64,000 nt of DNA from Actinomycetes bacterium (GTDB lineage Bacteria; Actinomycetota; Acidimicrobiia; Acidimicrobiales; Ilumatobacteraceae): positions 1 through 64,000 of the forward strand of contig JANYDH010000083.1 in NCBI GenBank assembly GCA_025359865.1, written 5' to 3'. A model generated the notes under the pieces. The model had not been told where the DNA came from and searched no databases. It was given only the letters and a program-made list of their open reading frames with translations. A program made the translations under genes and the position numbers. This document shows, piece by piece, positions 43,232 through 52,516 of the stretch (the first letter of the stretch is position 1; the number at the start of each line of letters is the position of its first letter).

Positions 43232-46200
43232 GTGACCCGTCCCTCGCACCTCGATGTCAAACACCGCTCACGTACTGGCAGCGCGATTCGGCGGCGCAGC
43301 ATCGCGCTCGCACGTCGCAGCATTGCTCTCGCCGTGCTGGTCGCGTTGCTCTGCGGCCTGCCGTTGATGATGGCTCGCGTCATCGGCACGCCATATCCAT
43401 CGGTGGCCCAACTTCGCGACCTGTGGCGCACCGGCCGGCTGGGTGACGACACGCTCGTGCGAATCGGGGGCGGGCTGTTCATGGTGTTGTGGATCTGGTT
43501 CAGCGCCACGGCGATGGGCGAAATGCTGCGCGTGCTGCGGTGGCGGACCACGCCCGGGTCGGCCCCGCTTCCGCCTCCGAATGCCTCGCCGAGCGGATGG
43601 ATCAGACGCCTGGTTCGTGTGGCACTCATTTCGGCCACGGCACTCACGATGTCGGGGTTCGGACCGGTGATCTCGAGTGGTTCGACATCATTCGCCAGCA
43701 CGACTGCGTGGTCGCTGCCCCGAGCGGCGGCCGTGCAACAGCCCACGTCACTGCTGACGGAAGTCGATACCTCGACCGGACCGGCCGATGGTCGGACCGA
43801 AGTCGTCTCCCGCGGGCGTGACACGCCCTACTCGATTGCCAGCCGACTCGGCGACCCACTGTTGCGGGACCGAATCATCGAGATGAACCGTGGCGCGACG
43901 ACGCCGAACGGAGCAACGTGGAATGGCGGTGTGTTCCCCGCAGGAATGAACGTCACGATTCCGGCAGTGAGTCCAGCAGCGCCGCTACCGGTGTGGTCGA
44001 CGCATGTAGTTCGCGATGGCGACTCGGTGTTCGGCATCGCCGCCGAACTGACCGACGGCGATCGGCGCAGCATCGGCTCGGTGGCCGACCAGATCATCGA
44101 ACGCAACCTCGGCCACCGGATGAATGACGGCCACGTCTTCGACGATCCATCTCTCATCCGCAGTGGCTGGATACTGGATGTGCCAGACCGAAGCACGCCC
44201 GCCGACTCGACGGCCCCTGACTCGACGACCCCTGACTCGACAACCCCTGACTCGACGACCCCTGACTCGACGATGACCACACACGTTGTGGTGCCTGGCG
44301 ATTCGTACTGGCGGATCGCTGAGCAACACCTCCGTGCTTCGTCACCGGAGGGGGTCACCCCAGCGGCCGTTGCCGAGGCCACCGCAGATCTCGTCGATCT
44401 GAATGCTCTGCGGCTCGGCCATCGCAACCCCACCCTTTTGGTCCCCGGCGAGATCGTGCGTTGGGCCGACACTCCTCAGGAGTCACCGCCGCCTAAGCCA
44501 GTCGCTGTGCCGCTGCCGGCCGTCACCCCGCCAGTCGCTGTGCCACTACCAGCCGTCACCCTGCCTGTTCTCACTCTGCCAGCCGTCACCCTGCCAGTTC
44601 ATACTCTGCCAGCCGTCACCCTGCCAGCGTCCACCTCCACACCACCTCGACCGGCCCCGGCTCCGGGTCCGGCTTCGACGCCAGCGCCAGCTCCGACGCC
44701 GGTGCCGGTGCCGGTCGAGGTGGTGGCAGATAACGCTGAGACGTCCACCACCCCGAGAAATGTTGGCATCGGGGCTGCGCTGTTGCTGTGCGCTGGCGCA
44801 TTGGGCCTGCTCGAAACCCGTCGTCGGGAACAACTGCGTGGTGCGTCGGTCTCCAGCCGGCTCCCCGTTCCACCGGAGCGCGAAGTGCGCGCCGAACGAG
44901 TGCTGCGGAGTCTGAACGCCACCGATCGGGTACTGCGAATCGACCTTGCGCTCCGAGCAGCAGCGGTCCACCTGATTGGCGAGGGTCGGCATGTTCTCGG
45001 GGTACTCCTCGGCGACACCGGTGAATTGACCCTCTTGCTCGATGGGCCCGCACCACTTCCCCCGCCACCGTGGAAGTCCCTGGCCGGTGGCGCGCGGTGG
45101 AGACTGGCCGCCACGGTCGACAACACCGAGCTAGCGCGTGATGCCCGGCGTTCCGGGGCACCGTGTCCGGCCTTGGTGCACCTCGGTCCGGCTCTCGAGC
45201 GGGGTGTCCCGGTAGGAGCACTATTCATCGATCTCGAGGCCCTTGGGCTGTTGTGTGTCGTCGGCCCGCCGGGTCAGCAGCGCCGGATGCTCAACGCCCT
45301 GGTCGCCACACTCAGCACCACACCCTTGTCGGAGACACTGCATGTGATCACGTCGGGCATCGACGAAGTGACACATCTAGGGAACCCGAATGCAGAGTCA
45401 GCAGAATCGCTCGATGCGGCGATCGACGCTGCTGCCGCGACCTTGGGTTCGATGCCGACGCTCGTCGGTCTACACCGGACGTTCGCCCTGCGAGTCGCAG
45501 CGAACGAAACCAACACCGAGGCGTGGGAACCTGCGGTCGTAGTCGTGACGGCCGCTGACATCTCGGACGAGTTGGCCAGCGATGTGGTGCAACTCACCGG
45601 TGGAGGCGGGCGCGGTCTGGCGGTCGTCGTCGATCGGCTCCTTCCCGGAGCACGCTGGACGCTCACCCAAACGGGTGAAAGCGGGTTGTGGCACTTCGCG
45701 CCACTGGGACTCGACGTTGAGCCGGTTGGGCTCACCGACGAGGAGATGACCGATGTCAGCGACCTGCTCGAGGCGGCGCAGCAACCACTGACCGTCCACC
45801 CTGTACCGGAGCCGGCCGATCAACCGTTCACAGAACAACCGTTCACAGAACAACCGTGGGCTCTGATGATTCGAGTGCTCGGCGGCGTCAGTGTGGTCGA
45901 TCGGTCCGGTGCCGCAGTCGAGTTCGGCAGGTCGAAGGCGCTCGAGCTGGCAATCTGGCTGGGCCTGCACCGGGAACGGTCGACTCGAACCGCAGCGCGC
46001 ACGGCGCTCTGGGACCTCGACGTTCGACCACCCACGTTCGCCAACGTGGTCAGCGACGCGCGTCGTACCATGGCAAGGCTGGTAGCACCGCCCGAAGGTG
46101 AGGAGTGGATCGAACGCACACTCACCGAGCAACTTCCGCTTCACTGCGCTGTGGTCACCGACGCAGAGTTGCTGCAGGCACGGTTGGAACATGCCCGGAG

Positions 46201-46603
46201 GCTCTCACCCGCCGAGGCCATCGACGTGGTGAGACCCGGGCTCGAGCTGGTCACCGATCTGCCATTTGCCGGAACGAGCTACCTGTGGCCGGACGCAGAG
46301 GGGATCACCTCGTCGCTCACCCTGCTCGCCACTGGTGCAGCAGCCGAACTTGCCCGCTACTACCAGGCGACTGGCGACATCGACGGCGTATTCTGGGCCA
46401 CCGGTCAAGGGCTGAAGGTACTGTCGGGTCACGAGGAATTGATCGCATTACGGATGCGCGCTCATGCGCACCGTGGTGATCTTGCCGGCGTACGCAGCGA
46501 GTGGGAGGTGTACGAACGTGCGCTCCACGCCGACCCGTGGAGCAGCGCCGAGCCTTCACCGAAGCTCGTGGCGGTTCGCCGCGAGCTGTTGTCGACAAGC
46601 TGA
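43232..46603 (+). CDS. LysM / BTAD multidomain membrane protein of the Tad locus
   Basis: This is a very large (1123-residue) protein. Near the N-terminus lie two hydrophobic segments (ALAVLVALLCGLPLMMARVI; GGLFMVLWIWFSATAMGEML). Three LysM-like repeats occupy ~185-415 (GRDTPYSIASRLGDP; GDSVFGIAAELTDGD; GDSYWRIAEQHLRAS). A DSTTP repeat (15-bp unit, 44215-44275) lies between the second and third, and a Pro-Val-Thr-Leu repeat follows them. A further helix (NVGIGAALLLCAGALGLLE) leads to a cytoplasmic half. The C-terminus (~870-1123) matches a bacterial transcriptional activator domain (MIRVLGGVSVVDRSG ... VSDARRTMARL, then TPR-like RALHADPWS). The GTG has AGGAG six bases upstream. It could sense the wall and signal to transcription; this is inference. 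Confidence 0.82.
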   Translation: MTRPSHLDVKHRSRTGSAIRRRSIALARRSIALAVLVALLCGLPLMMARVIGTPYPSVAQLRDLWRTGRLGDDTLVRIGGGLFMVLWIWFSATAMGEMLRVLRWRTTPGSAPLPPPNASPSGWIRRLVRVALISATALTMSGFGPVISSGSTSFASTTAWSLPRAAAVQQPTSLLTEVDTSTGPADGRTEVVSRGRDTPYSIASRLGDPLLRDRIIEMNRGATTPNGATWNGGVFPAGMNVTIPAVSPAAPLPVWSTHVVRDGDSVFGIAAELTDGDRRSIGSVADQIIERNLGHRMNDGHVFDDPSLIRSGWILDVPDRSTPADSTAPDSTTPDSTTPDSTTPDSTMTTHVVVPGDSYWRIAEQHLRASSPEGVTPAAVAEATADLVDLNALRLGHRNPTLLVPGEIVRWADTPQESPPPKPVAVPLPAVTPPVAVPLPAVTLPVLTLPAVTLPVHTLPAVTLPASTSTPPRPAPAPGPASTPAPAPTPVPVPVEVVADNAETSTTPRNVGIGAALLLCAGALGLLETRRREQLRGASVSSRLPVPPEREVRAERVLRSLNATDRVLRIDLALRAAAVHLIGEGRHVLGVLLGDTGELTLLLDGPAPLPPPPWKSLAGGARWRLAATVDNTELARDARRSGAPCPALVHLGPALERGVPVGALFIDLEALGLLCVVGPPGQQRRMLNALVATLSTTPLSETLHVITSGIDEVTHLGNPNAESAESLDAAIDAAAATLGSMPTLVGLHRTFALRVAANETNTEAWEPAVVVVTAADISDELASDVVQLTGGGGRGLAVVVDRLLPGARWTLTQTGESGLWHFAPLGLDVEPVGLTDEEMTDVSDLLEAAQQPLTVHPVPEPADQPFTEQPFTEQPWALMIRVLGGVSVVDRSGAAVEFGRSKALELAIWLGLHRERSTRTAARTALWDLDVRPPTFANVVSDARRTMARLVAPPEGEEWIERTLTEQLPLHCAVVTDAELLQARLEHARRLSPAEAIDVVRPGLELVTDLPFAGTSYLWPDAEGITSSLTLLATGAAAELARYYQATGDIDGVFWATGQGLKVLSGHEELIALRMRAHAHRGDLAGVRSEWEVYERALHADPWSSAEPSPKLVAVRRELLSTS

Positions 46604-47283
46604 GCCGCGCCTGCTGTGGGGTCGGGGATGCGGTCCGGCACCATCGATGGCGGCTCGACCGGTTGCTCGGGGCCTGCAGCTGCGCTGACTGCGCACGTGA
46701 CCGTGCTGACACCTTGGCCGTCCAGGCTGAACGTTGTGACGCTGTCGGCGCCAAGGGTGCGCACGAAGTCTGCGAGCGAGGTCGATTCGGTTCCGCACAC
46801 CCGCTTGACCACTGCGGCGCGGCGGACGAGCCAACCGTTGCTGAGCAGTACCTGGGAGTCGTCGTGCAGCTCGATGACCGGCGGCAAACTGACTGCGTTC
46901 TTCGGTTCGGCCGGAAGGAACGAGAACCACAGCACGGCCTCGCCGAGCAGGTCGACAGCCACCACGCACTTCGCCAACTGGTCGAGCTGGGCACACCGAT
47001 TCTCTCCCGCTGTTCCGGGAGCGATGTTCATGTACCGAAAGCCGTCGATGCGCACTTGGACGCGGCCCGTCGTGAACCCATCGGTGATCTGCGTACCTGG
47101 ATCGGCCTGCGCCAGAAAGACCGGCGCGATCAGGTCGATCTGGTGCTGTTGCTGTGGCACACCGAGCGCGTCCGGATGCAACGACGAGACCGGCGCACCA
47201 CCAGTGAACTGTCCAACGGCGAGCCAGAGCCCGCCCAGCACCAACAACGACAGCCACAACTGCCAGGTGGTGAAGGTGCGCAT
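46462..47283 (-). CDS. secreted/membrane-anchored hypothetical protein
   Basis: This 273-residue protein was not assigned to a family. It begins with a hydrophobic anchor (TWQLWLSLLVLGGLWLAVGQ) and has Cys residues within the exported part (ENRCAQLDQLAKCVV; VCGTESTSL; VTCAVSAAAG). Later stretches are charged or Ala/Pro-rich. ATG 47283 is chosen at the anchor; the longer frame is not protein-like. Its 3' end overlaps the end of the LysM/BTAD gene by 142 bp on the opposite strand. This is more than usual, so the C-terminal part is uncertain. Confidence 0.6.
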   Translation of the reverse strand: MRTFTTWQLWLSLLVLGGLWLAVGQFTGGAPVSSLHPDALGVPQQQHQIDLIAPVFLAQADPGTQITDGFTTGRVQVRIDGFRYMNIAPGTAGENRCAQLDQLAKCVVAVDLLGEAVLWFSFLPAEPKNAVSLPPVIELHDDSQVLLSNGWLVRRAAVVKRVCGTESTSLADFVRTLGADSVTTFSLDGQGVSTVTCAVSAAAGPEQPVEPPSMVPDRIPDPTAGAAQLVDNSSRRTATSFGEGSALLHGSAWSARSYTSHSLRTPARSPRCA

Positions 47284-47323
47284 AGTTGTGACAACGTTAC
47301 GCGAGCACCAGGACCCGACAGGT

Positions 47324-48628
47324 TCAGGCGGCCAATGTCGCCACTGTGGCCAGTGCCGCAGCCGACGCGGCGACTCCGATGGCATCGAGCACATCGTCGG
47401 TATGGCCCAGCCCGACGAACAGCGCCTCGTACGCCCCGGGGGCGAGAGCGACCCCTTCGCGCAACATCGCGTGGAAGAACGCTGCATACACACGCTCGTC
47501 GGTGGTCTTGGCTTGCTCGAAGTTGGTGGGATTAGGGCCGTCACCGAAGTACATGCCGACGAGCGTGCCGACCACGGGGAACGAGGCGCTCAGTCCGGCC
47601 GCCGAGCAGGCGTCGCCGAGCAGGCCCGCCAACCGAGTTGCACGCCGTGCAAGCGTGGCGTACGCATCGTCGCTGAGATGGTGCAATACGGCGCGGCCCG
47701 CTGCTGTGGCGAGTGGATTGCCCGCGAGCGTGCCCGCATGAAAGACCTTCCCGAGCGGTGTGAGGGTCTCCATCACATCACGGCGACCGCCGACCGCGCC
47801 GATCGGCAATCCGCCGCCGATGACCTTACCGAACGTGGTGATATCAGCCCGAACGAGGTACTTGGCTTGGGCACCACCGCGTTGGAGACGGAAACCGGTG
47901 ATGACCTCGTCGAACACCAGGAGTGCGCCGACGCGGTCACATTCGGCGCGCAGGCCGGCGAGGAACCCCGGTGCCGGGGCGACCACGCCCATGTTGGCGG
48001 CGACCGGTTCGACGAACACCGCAGCGACTTGATCGTCGAGCCGGGGGACCTCGTTGTACGGCACAACCAGCGTATTGGCGACGGCACTGGCGGGAACTCC
48101 AGCGGTGCCTGGCAGCCCGAGCGTGGCCACCCCGCTGCCACCCGCTGCCAGCAGCGCATCGGTTGCGCCATGGAAGTTGCCGTGAAAGATGACGAGGCGG
48201 TCACGGCCCGTGAACCCGCGCGAAAGGCGAACCGCCGTGCTGGTGGCCTCGGTTCCACTGTTCATCAGGCGCACCCGCTCGCAGCTGGGCACCCGCTCAC
48301 GAATCTGTTCGGCCAGCAACATCTCGCCCGGTGTCGGCGCGCCATACGATGTGCCCAAGGCGGCGGCTGAGCTGATCGCCGCGGTGATGTCGGGATGGGC
48401 GTGACCAAGAATGATTGCGCCGTAGCTCTGCACCAGATCGATGTACCGGGTACCTTCGACATCCCAAACGTACGGGCCCTCAGCACGAGCGACGAGATAG
48501 GGAGTACCGCCCACAGCTTTGAACGCACGGATGCTGGAGTTGACGCCACCGGGGATCACCTCACACGAACGGGCAAACAGTTGCGCGTTCGTGTGCCCGT
48601 TGGTCACACCATCGCCGGGGGCGCTCAT
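47324..48628 (-). CDS. hemL: glutamate-1-semialdehyde 2,1-aminomutase
   Basis: HemL isomerises glutamate-1-semialdehyde to 5-aminolevulinate, using PLP. The catalytic Lys is in TTFGKVIGGGLPIGAVGG, and earlier blocks (VIPGGVNSSIRAF, DLVQSYGAIILGHAHP, RLMNSGTEATSTAVRL, FHGNFHGATDALL, LLVFDEVITGFR) are typical. There are 434 residues from ATG 48628. The start overlaps the stop of hemB upstream (ATGA), so hemB-hemL are coupled. This supplies 5-aminolevulinate for the adjacent hemB product. Confidence 0.96.
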   Translation of the reverse strand: MSAPGDGVTNGHTNAQLFARSCEVIPGGVNSSIRAFKAVGGTPYLVARAEGPYVWDVEGTRYIDLVQSYGAIILGHAHPDITAAISSAAALGTSYGAPTPGEMLLAEQIRERVPSCERVRLMNSGTEATSTAVRLSRGFTGRDRLVIFHGNFHGATDALLAAGGSGVATLGLPGTAGVPASAVANTLVVPYNEVPRLDDQVAAVFVEPVAANMGVVAPAPGFLAGLRAECDRVGALLVFDEVITGFRLQRGGAQAKYLVRADITTFGKVIGGGLPIGAVGGRRDVMETLTPLGKVFHAGTLAGNPLATAAGRAVLHHLSDDAYATLARRATRLAGLLGDACSAAGLSASFPVVGTLVGMYFGDGPNPTNFEQAKTTDERVYAAFFHAMLREGVALAPGAYEALFVGLGHTDDVLDAIGVAASAAALATVATLAA

Positions 48629-49632
48629 GATGCCACCTGCTCGGCAAACCAGCGGGCGAAGTACGTGAGGATGATGTCGGCCCCGGCGCGTTTGATCGCC
48701 GTGAGGTGCTCCATCGCCACCACGTCGTGATCGATCCAGCCGTTGGCCGCTGCCGCTTTGATCATCGCGTACTCTCCACTGACGTGGTAGGCGGCAACAG
48801 GCACGTCGACCTCGGCGCGCACGGCGGCGATGACATCGAGATACGCGAGCGCAGGTTTGACCATCACCATGTCGGCACCTTGGGCAATATCGGCGCGCAC
48901 CTCGATGAGGGCCTCGCGGGCATTGCGCCAGTCTTGCTGATACCCCTTGCGGTTGCCGCCGTCGGCGATCTCGACGTCGACGGCTTCGCGGAACGGACCG
49001 TACAGGCCGCTCGCATATTTTGCCGAGTAGGCAAGAATTGCGGTGGAGGTGAAACCCTCTGCATCGAGCGCAGCACGGATGACACCCACTTGGCCGTCCA
49101 TCATCCCACTCGGTGCCACCACCTGGGCACCGGCGCGCGCCTGGGCCACAGCGATCTTGGCGTACACCGCGAGCGTTGCATCGTTGTCGACCGATCCGCG
49201 CCCATCCAGGATGCCGCAATGACCGTGTTCGGTGTATTCGTCCACACAGAGATCAGCCATCACGACGACGCGCTCACCCACCGCGCCCGCCAAGTCGGTC
49301 AGTGCCTGTTGTACGATGCCCTCAGGGTGGAATGCTTGTGAGCCGATGGAATCTTTGGTCGAAGGGATACCGAACACGATGATGGCGCCCACCCCCAAGT
49401 CTGCGAGATGTTTGGCCTCGCTCACGAGCGACGATCTGGTGTGTTGCACTACTCCTGGAAGCGACGTGATGGGATGAGGCTCATCAATGCCTTCACGTAC
49501 GAACAACGGTGCCACGAACGACCGCGGATGGAGCCGTGTCTCGGCCACCAGCTCTCGCATTGCCGACCCGTTTCGCAGTCGGCGCGGGCGGGCGATGGGA
49601 AACTGCGGGGGGCTCGATGTCTGACCGGTCAC
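48625..49632 (-). CDS. hemB: delta-aminolevulinic acid dehydratase (porphobilinogen synthase)
   Basis: HemB condenses two 5-aminolevulinates to porphobilinogen. Conserved blocks are FPIARPRRLR, LVAETRLHPRSFVAPLFV, SAKYASGLYGPFREA (first Lys), and GADMVMVKPALAYLD (second catalytic Lys). The metal loop reads ADLCVDEYTEHGHCG. It keeps two of the three Zn-type Cys with Asp in the middle, so it is neither classical Zn nor Mg type. GTG 49632 is chosen to include the RPRRLR region. It is coupled to hemL downstream. Confidence 0.95.
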   Translation of the reverse strand: MTGQTSSPPQFPIARPRRLRNGSAMRELVAETRLHPRSFVAPLFVREGIDEPHPITSLPGVVQHTRSSLVSEAKHLADLGVGAIIVFGIPSTKDSIGSQAFHPEGIVQQALTDLAGAVGERVVVMADLCVDEYTEHGHCGILDGRGSVDNDATLAVYAKIAVAQARAGAQVVAPSGMMDGQVGVIRAALDAEGFTSTAILAYSAKYASGLYGPFREAVDVEIADGGNRKGYQQDWRNAREALIEVRADIAQGADMVMVKPALAYLDVIAAVRAEVDVPVAAYHVSGEYAMIKAAAANGWIDHDVVAMEHLTAIKRAGADIILTYFARWFAEQVAS

Positions 49633-51194
49633 GGTCAGGCATCGTAGGCGCTCGGTCGCTACAGGCCACGATGTCGGACGAACTGGTACGCGATTCACGT
49701 GCGTTAAGCGAACAAGCGCTCACCTCGCGCACCCACGGCGAGTTCAACGAGGCGGCAATCCTGTACGCATCTGCGGCACGGCTGGCCGATGATCCTCAAC
49801 AAAAGCTGTTCCTGATGATGCGCGGCGCCCATTGCCTGTGGGCGACCGACCTGTTCGACGAGGCGGTGCAGGTGGCCACCAACGTTGCCGACCAGGCACG
49901 GACCGAGATGCACTTCCCCGAATTGGCCGATGCTGTCGGAATGCTCGTCGACCATGCGATGCTGGTTCGGCAATTCACAACCGCCACGGAGTTGCTCGGC
50001 GAAGCGATGTACGTGATGGAGCGTGTGCCGAACGAGCCGGCCAACTATCACGCAGTGCACAACATGGGGGTCACCTACCAGCGGGCCGACTTCCCGGTAC
50101 CGGCACTCGAATTGTTCGACCGCGCGCTGCGGTTGGTCGATGACGAAAACGACCGCACGTACACGTATGCCAACATGGCGTCCGCATACCACTTGGCATA
50201 CCTCTTGGAAGACGACCGGGCGGTTGCCGAGCAGCACCTGCGCAACGGCATCTATGCTGCCAATGCCGTGCTCGACCCTCAGGCCGACGCCGAGGTGCTG
50301 TCGGTCGCCACCGCCCGCAGCCACCGCGCAATGCTGTACAACTACGACGGCAACTACGACGCTGCGCTCGTCGACGCAGAGATCGCAATCAGTCTCACAC
50401 AACAGCACTCACTGTCTGAGGAGCTGGCCGTCGGCATGCTGGCACGCGCCTACGTCCACTGGCGAAGGGACCAGAACCCCGCGGCACTCGACGAGATCAT
50501 TTCGGCGTGGACCATCGCCCGCGAGTTCGGCATCGAGATCTACCTCCGCTCTGGCGGACCGATCGCCGTCGAGATCCTGTGGGCACAAGGCCGCTATGAC
50601 GAGGCGCGAGCCGCGTTGGAGGGCCAGCTCGAGTTGGTCCGGCGAGGCCTTCGACACGAGCAACTGGCCCGATGGGAGCACGTCAAGCTCGGCGTGTCGC
50701 ACCGTACGACCGAGGCGATCAGCGAATCCGATCCGCTCACCGGCCTGGCCAACCGACGGTACCTCGGCCGATGGCTGCCCGACGTGCTCGACCAGCACGT
50801 TCCCGTATGCGTCGCCGTGCTCGATCTGGATGGTTTCAAACAGGTCAACGACGACTACTCCTACGCACACGGTGATCGCGTGTTGCAAGAGCTGGCTGGA
50901 ATCCTTCAGCGCGTGTGTCGGCGCGGCGATGCTGTGGTTCGCCTTGGTGGCGACGAGTTCGTCATCGTCTTGCGTGACACCTCGCCTGGCGATGCGCGAG
51001 CGGTGCTGGAACGGGTGCGTCAACTCATTGCCGTGCGCACGTGGGAGGGTCTGCCATCAACTGTCACGCTCACTGCCTCCGTCGGCGTGGCAGTAGGGGT
51101 CGGAGCAGTGAACGCACCGCTGCTGCTCAGCTCGGCCAGCGCCGCGATGCAGAGTGCAAAACGCGGGGGCCGCGACCGAATCGTGTTCTGCTGA
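49617..51194 (+). CDS. TPR-GGDEF diguanylate cyclase
   Basis: This 525-residue protein carries TPR-like helical repeats (~30-330: LSEQALTSRTHGEFNEAAILYA, NYHAVHNMGVTYQRADFP). A GGDEF domain follows: SDPLTGLANRRYLGRW (~375-390) and the active site RLGGDEFVIVLRDT near residue 443. It should make cyclic di-GMP. No RxxD inhibitory site is obvious in the segment before GGDEF. ATG 49617 has GGGGGG upstream, but overlaps the hemB start by 16 bp; an ATG at 49671 would avoid this. No phosphodiesterase domain is fused. Confidence 0.92.
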   Translation: MSDRSRSGIVGARSLQATMSDELVRDSRALSEQALTSRTHGEFNEAAILYASAARLADDPQQKLFLMMRGAHCLWATDLFDEAVQVATNVADQARTEMHFPELADAVGMLVDHAMLVRQFTTATELLGEAMYVMERVPNEPANYHAVHNMGVTYQRADFPVPALELFDRALRLVDDENDRTYTYANMASAYHLAYLLEDDRAVAEQHLRNGIYAANAVLDPQADAEVLSVATARSHRAMLYNYDGNYDAALVDAEIAISLTQQHSLSEELAVGMLARAYVHWRRDQNPAALDEIISAWTIAREFGIEIYLRSGGPIAVEILWAQGRYDEARAALEGQLELVRRGLRHEQLARWEHVKLGVSHRTTEAISESDPLTGLANRRYLGRWLPDVLDQHVPVCVAVLDLDGFKQVNDDYSYAHGDRVLQELAGILQRVCRRGDAVVRLGGDEFVIVLRDTSPGDARAVLERVRQLIAVRTWEGLPSTVTLTASVGVAVGVGAVNAPLLLSSASAAMQSAKRGGRDRIVFC

Positions 51195-51232
51195 CCCGAC
51201 CCAGGCACAGTCGACCACTAGCGTGACAACCC

Positions 51233-52516
51233 GTGACCGTGCAGGCTTGGTTCTCCAGTAACGACATCGATGTCACGCCTGGTGAGACCGCCGTGATCGC
51301 GCTCACCGTCAGCAATCTTGGATCATCGACCGAAAGCTTCGTGCTGAGCCCCGCGGGGCTCGCTGCAGGCTGGACCACGATCCGACCTGCCTACGTCACG
51401 CTGTTCGGCGGGAGCGAAGAAACTGTCGATGTCGAGGTACGGCCACCACGGTTGCCCAGTACCACCGCAGGCCCGAACGCGCTGGGCATCCGGATCGTGC
51501 CGCACAGCGATCCCGACGCAGTCGAGATGTCGGAAACAACCTTGCACATCACGCCGACGTACGACCGCACGATCAACATGTTGCAGCCGGCGCTTCGCAG
51601 CCGTCGACGCGCCGTGTACGAATTGATGCTCGAAAATCAGGGCAACACTCAGGCCAGTTGTCGCTTGCATCTCATCGACCCGTCGCGACGACTCGACGGC
51701 GACTTCGATCCACCGGCCGTTGGGGTGGAGCCTGGCGGCAGCACGCTCGTCCGGCTGAAAATCAAGGCCGTACGCCGGCAGTGGGAGCGGCGTTCCCGGT
51801 CAATTCCGTTCCGGATCGAGGCCGACCAGCAGGGCACCCCGACCGTCACAGGCCAAGCCAGCTTTGTGCAAGCACCGGTGATTCCCGAACGAATCGGATG
51901 GCGACTACTCTTGGTCGTACTGCTCATTGGTGCACTCGGCGGAGCCTGGCTCGGGCTGGTCCGCCCCGAGATTCGCCGAGCTGCCGACAAGGCAGTCGCC
52001 CAACGCGTGGTACCGGTTGTCATCTCGTCGGTTCCTGCGGTGACCATCCCCGCTGTCACGGTGCCCGGTCAGGCTGTGGTGGTGACCGTCGCTGCATCGA
52101 CCACCACCGTCGTCGCCGCGCCTGATCGACCTGCGTCCGAGCCAGTCGGCGAACCGATCGCCATTCCGCTGCCGACCGGTGCCGCAGTCGGCGAGAAGGA
52201 CACCCAGGTGTACACGGTACCGGGCGACCGGAATCTCGATGTCACCGACATTCTGATCCAGAACACGTTCGGAGACGACGGCGTTGTCGCCCTGCGGATC
52301 GGCGACAAGTTGCTGCAATGGAGCCTGGCCAGTTTCGACGGCATCGATGTCAACCAGCGATTCGTCACCCCGTTACGGTTGTCACCCGGACAAACGATCA
52401 CGCTCGATGTCACGTGTGCTCAGGTCGGCCAGCAAGGGGCGTCAACCTGTTCGCCGAACGTGCTGATCAGCGGTCGGCTCGTACCACTTGCGGTGTCAGC
52501 TACCCCAGACGGGTGA
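51233..52516 (+). CDS. membrane-anchored beta-domain protein (COG1470-like)
   Basis: This 427-residue protein has no signal peptide at its start. The N-terminal part (~1-215) contains Ig-like beta segments: GETAVIALTVSNLGSSTESF, and TYDRTINMLQPALR with YELMLENQGNTQA, as in COG1470/NPCBM-associated domains. A single membrane helix lies near 223-243 (WRLLLVVLLIGALGGAWLGL), followed by a linker rich in Val/Thr/Pro and a C-terminal beta domain (PGDRNLDVTDILIQNTFGDD) with a Cys pair. The N-terminal domain would therefore be cytoplasmic unless the start is wrong. It converges with the next gene (21-bp overlap). Confidence 0.65.
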   Translation: MTVQAWFSSNDIDVTPGETAVIALTVSNLGSSTESFVLSPAGLAAGWTTIRPAYVTLFGGSEETVDVEVRPPRLPSTTAGPNALGIRIVPHSDPDAVEMSETTLHITPTYDRTINMLQPALRSRRRAVYELMLENQGNTQASCRLHLIDPSRRLDGDFDPPAVGVEPGGSTLVRLKIKAVRRQWERRSRSIPFRIEADQQGTPTVTGQASFVQAPVIPERIGWRLLLVVLLIGALGGAWLGLVRPEIRRAADKAVAQRVVPVVISSVPAVTIPAVTVPGQAVVVTVAASTTTVVAAPDRPASEPVGEPIAIPLPTGAAVGEKDTQVYTVPGDRNLDVTDILIQNTFGDDGVVALRIGDKLLQWSLASFDGIDVNQRFVTPLRLSPGQTITLDVTCAQVGQQGASTCSPNVLISGRLVPLAVSATPDG

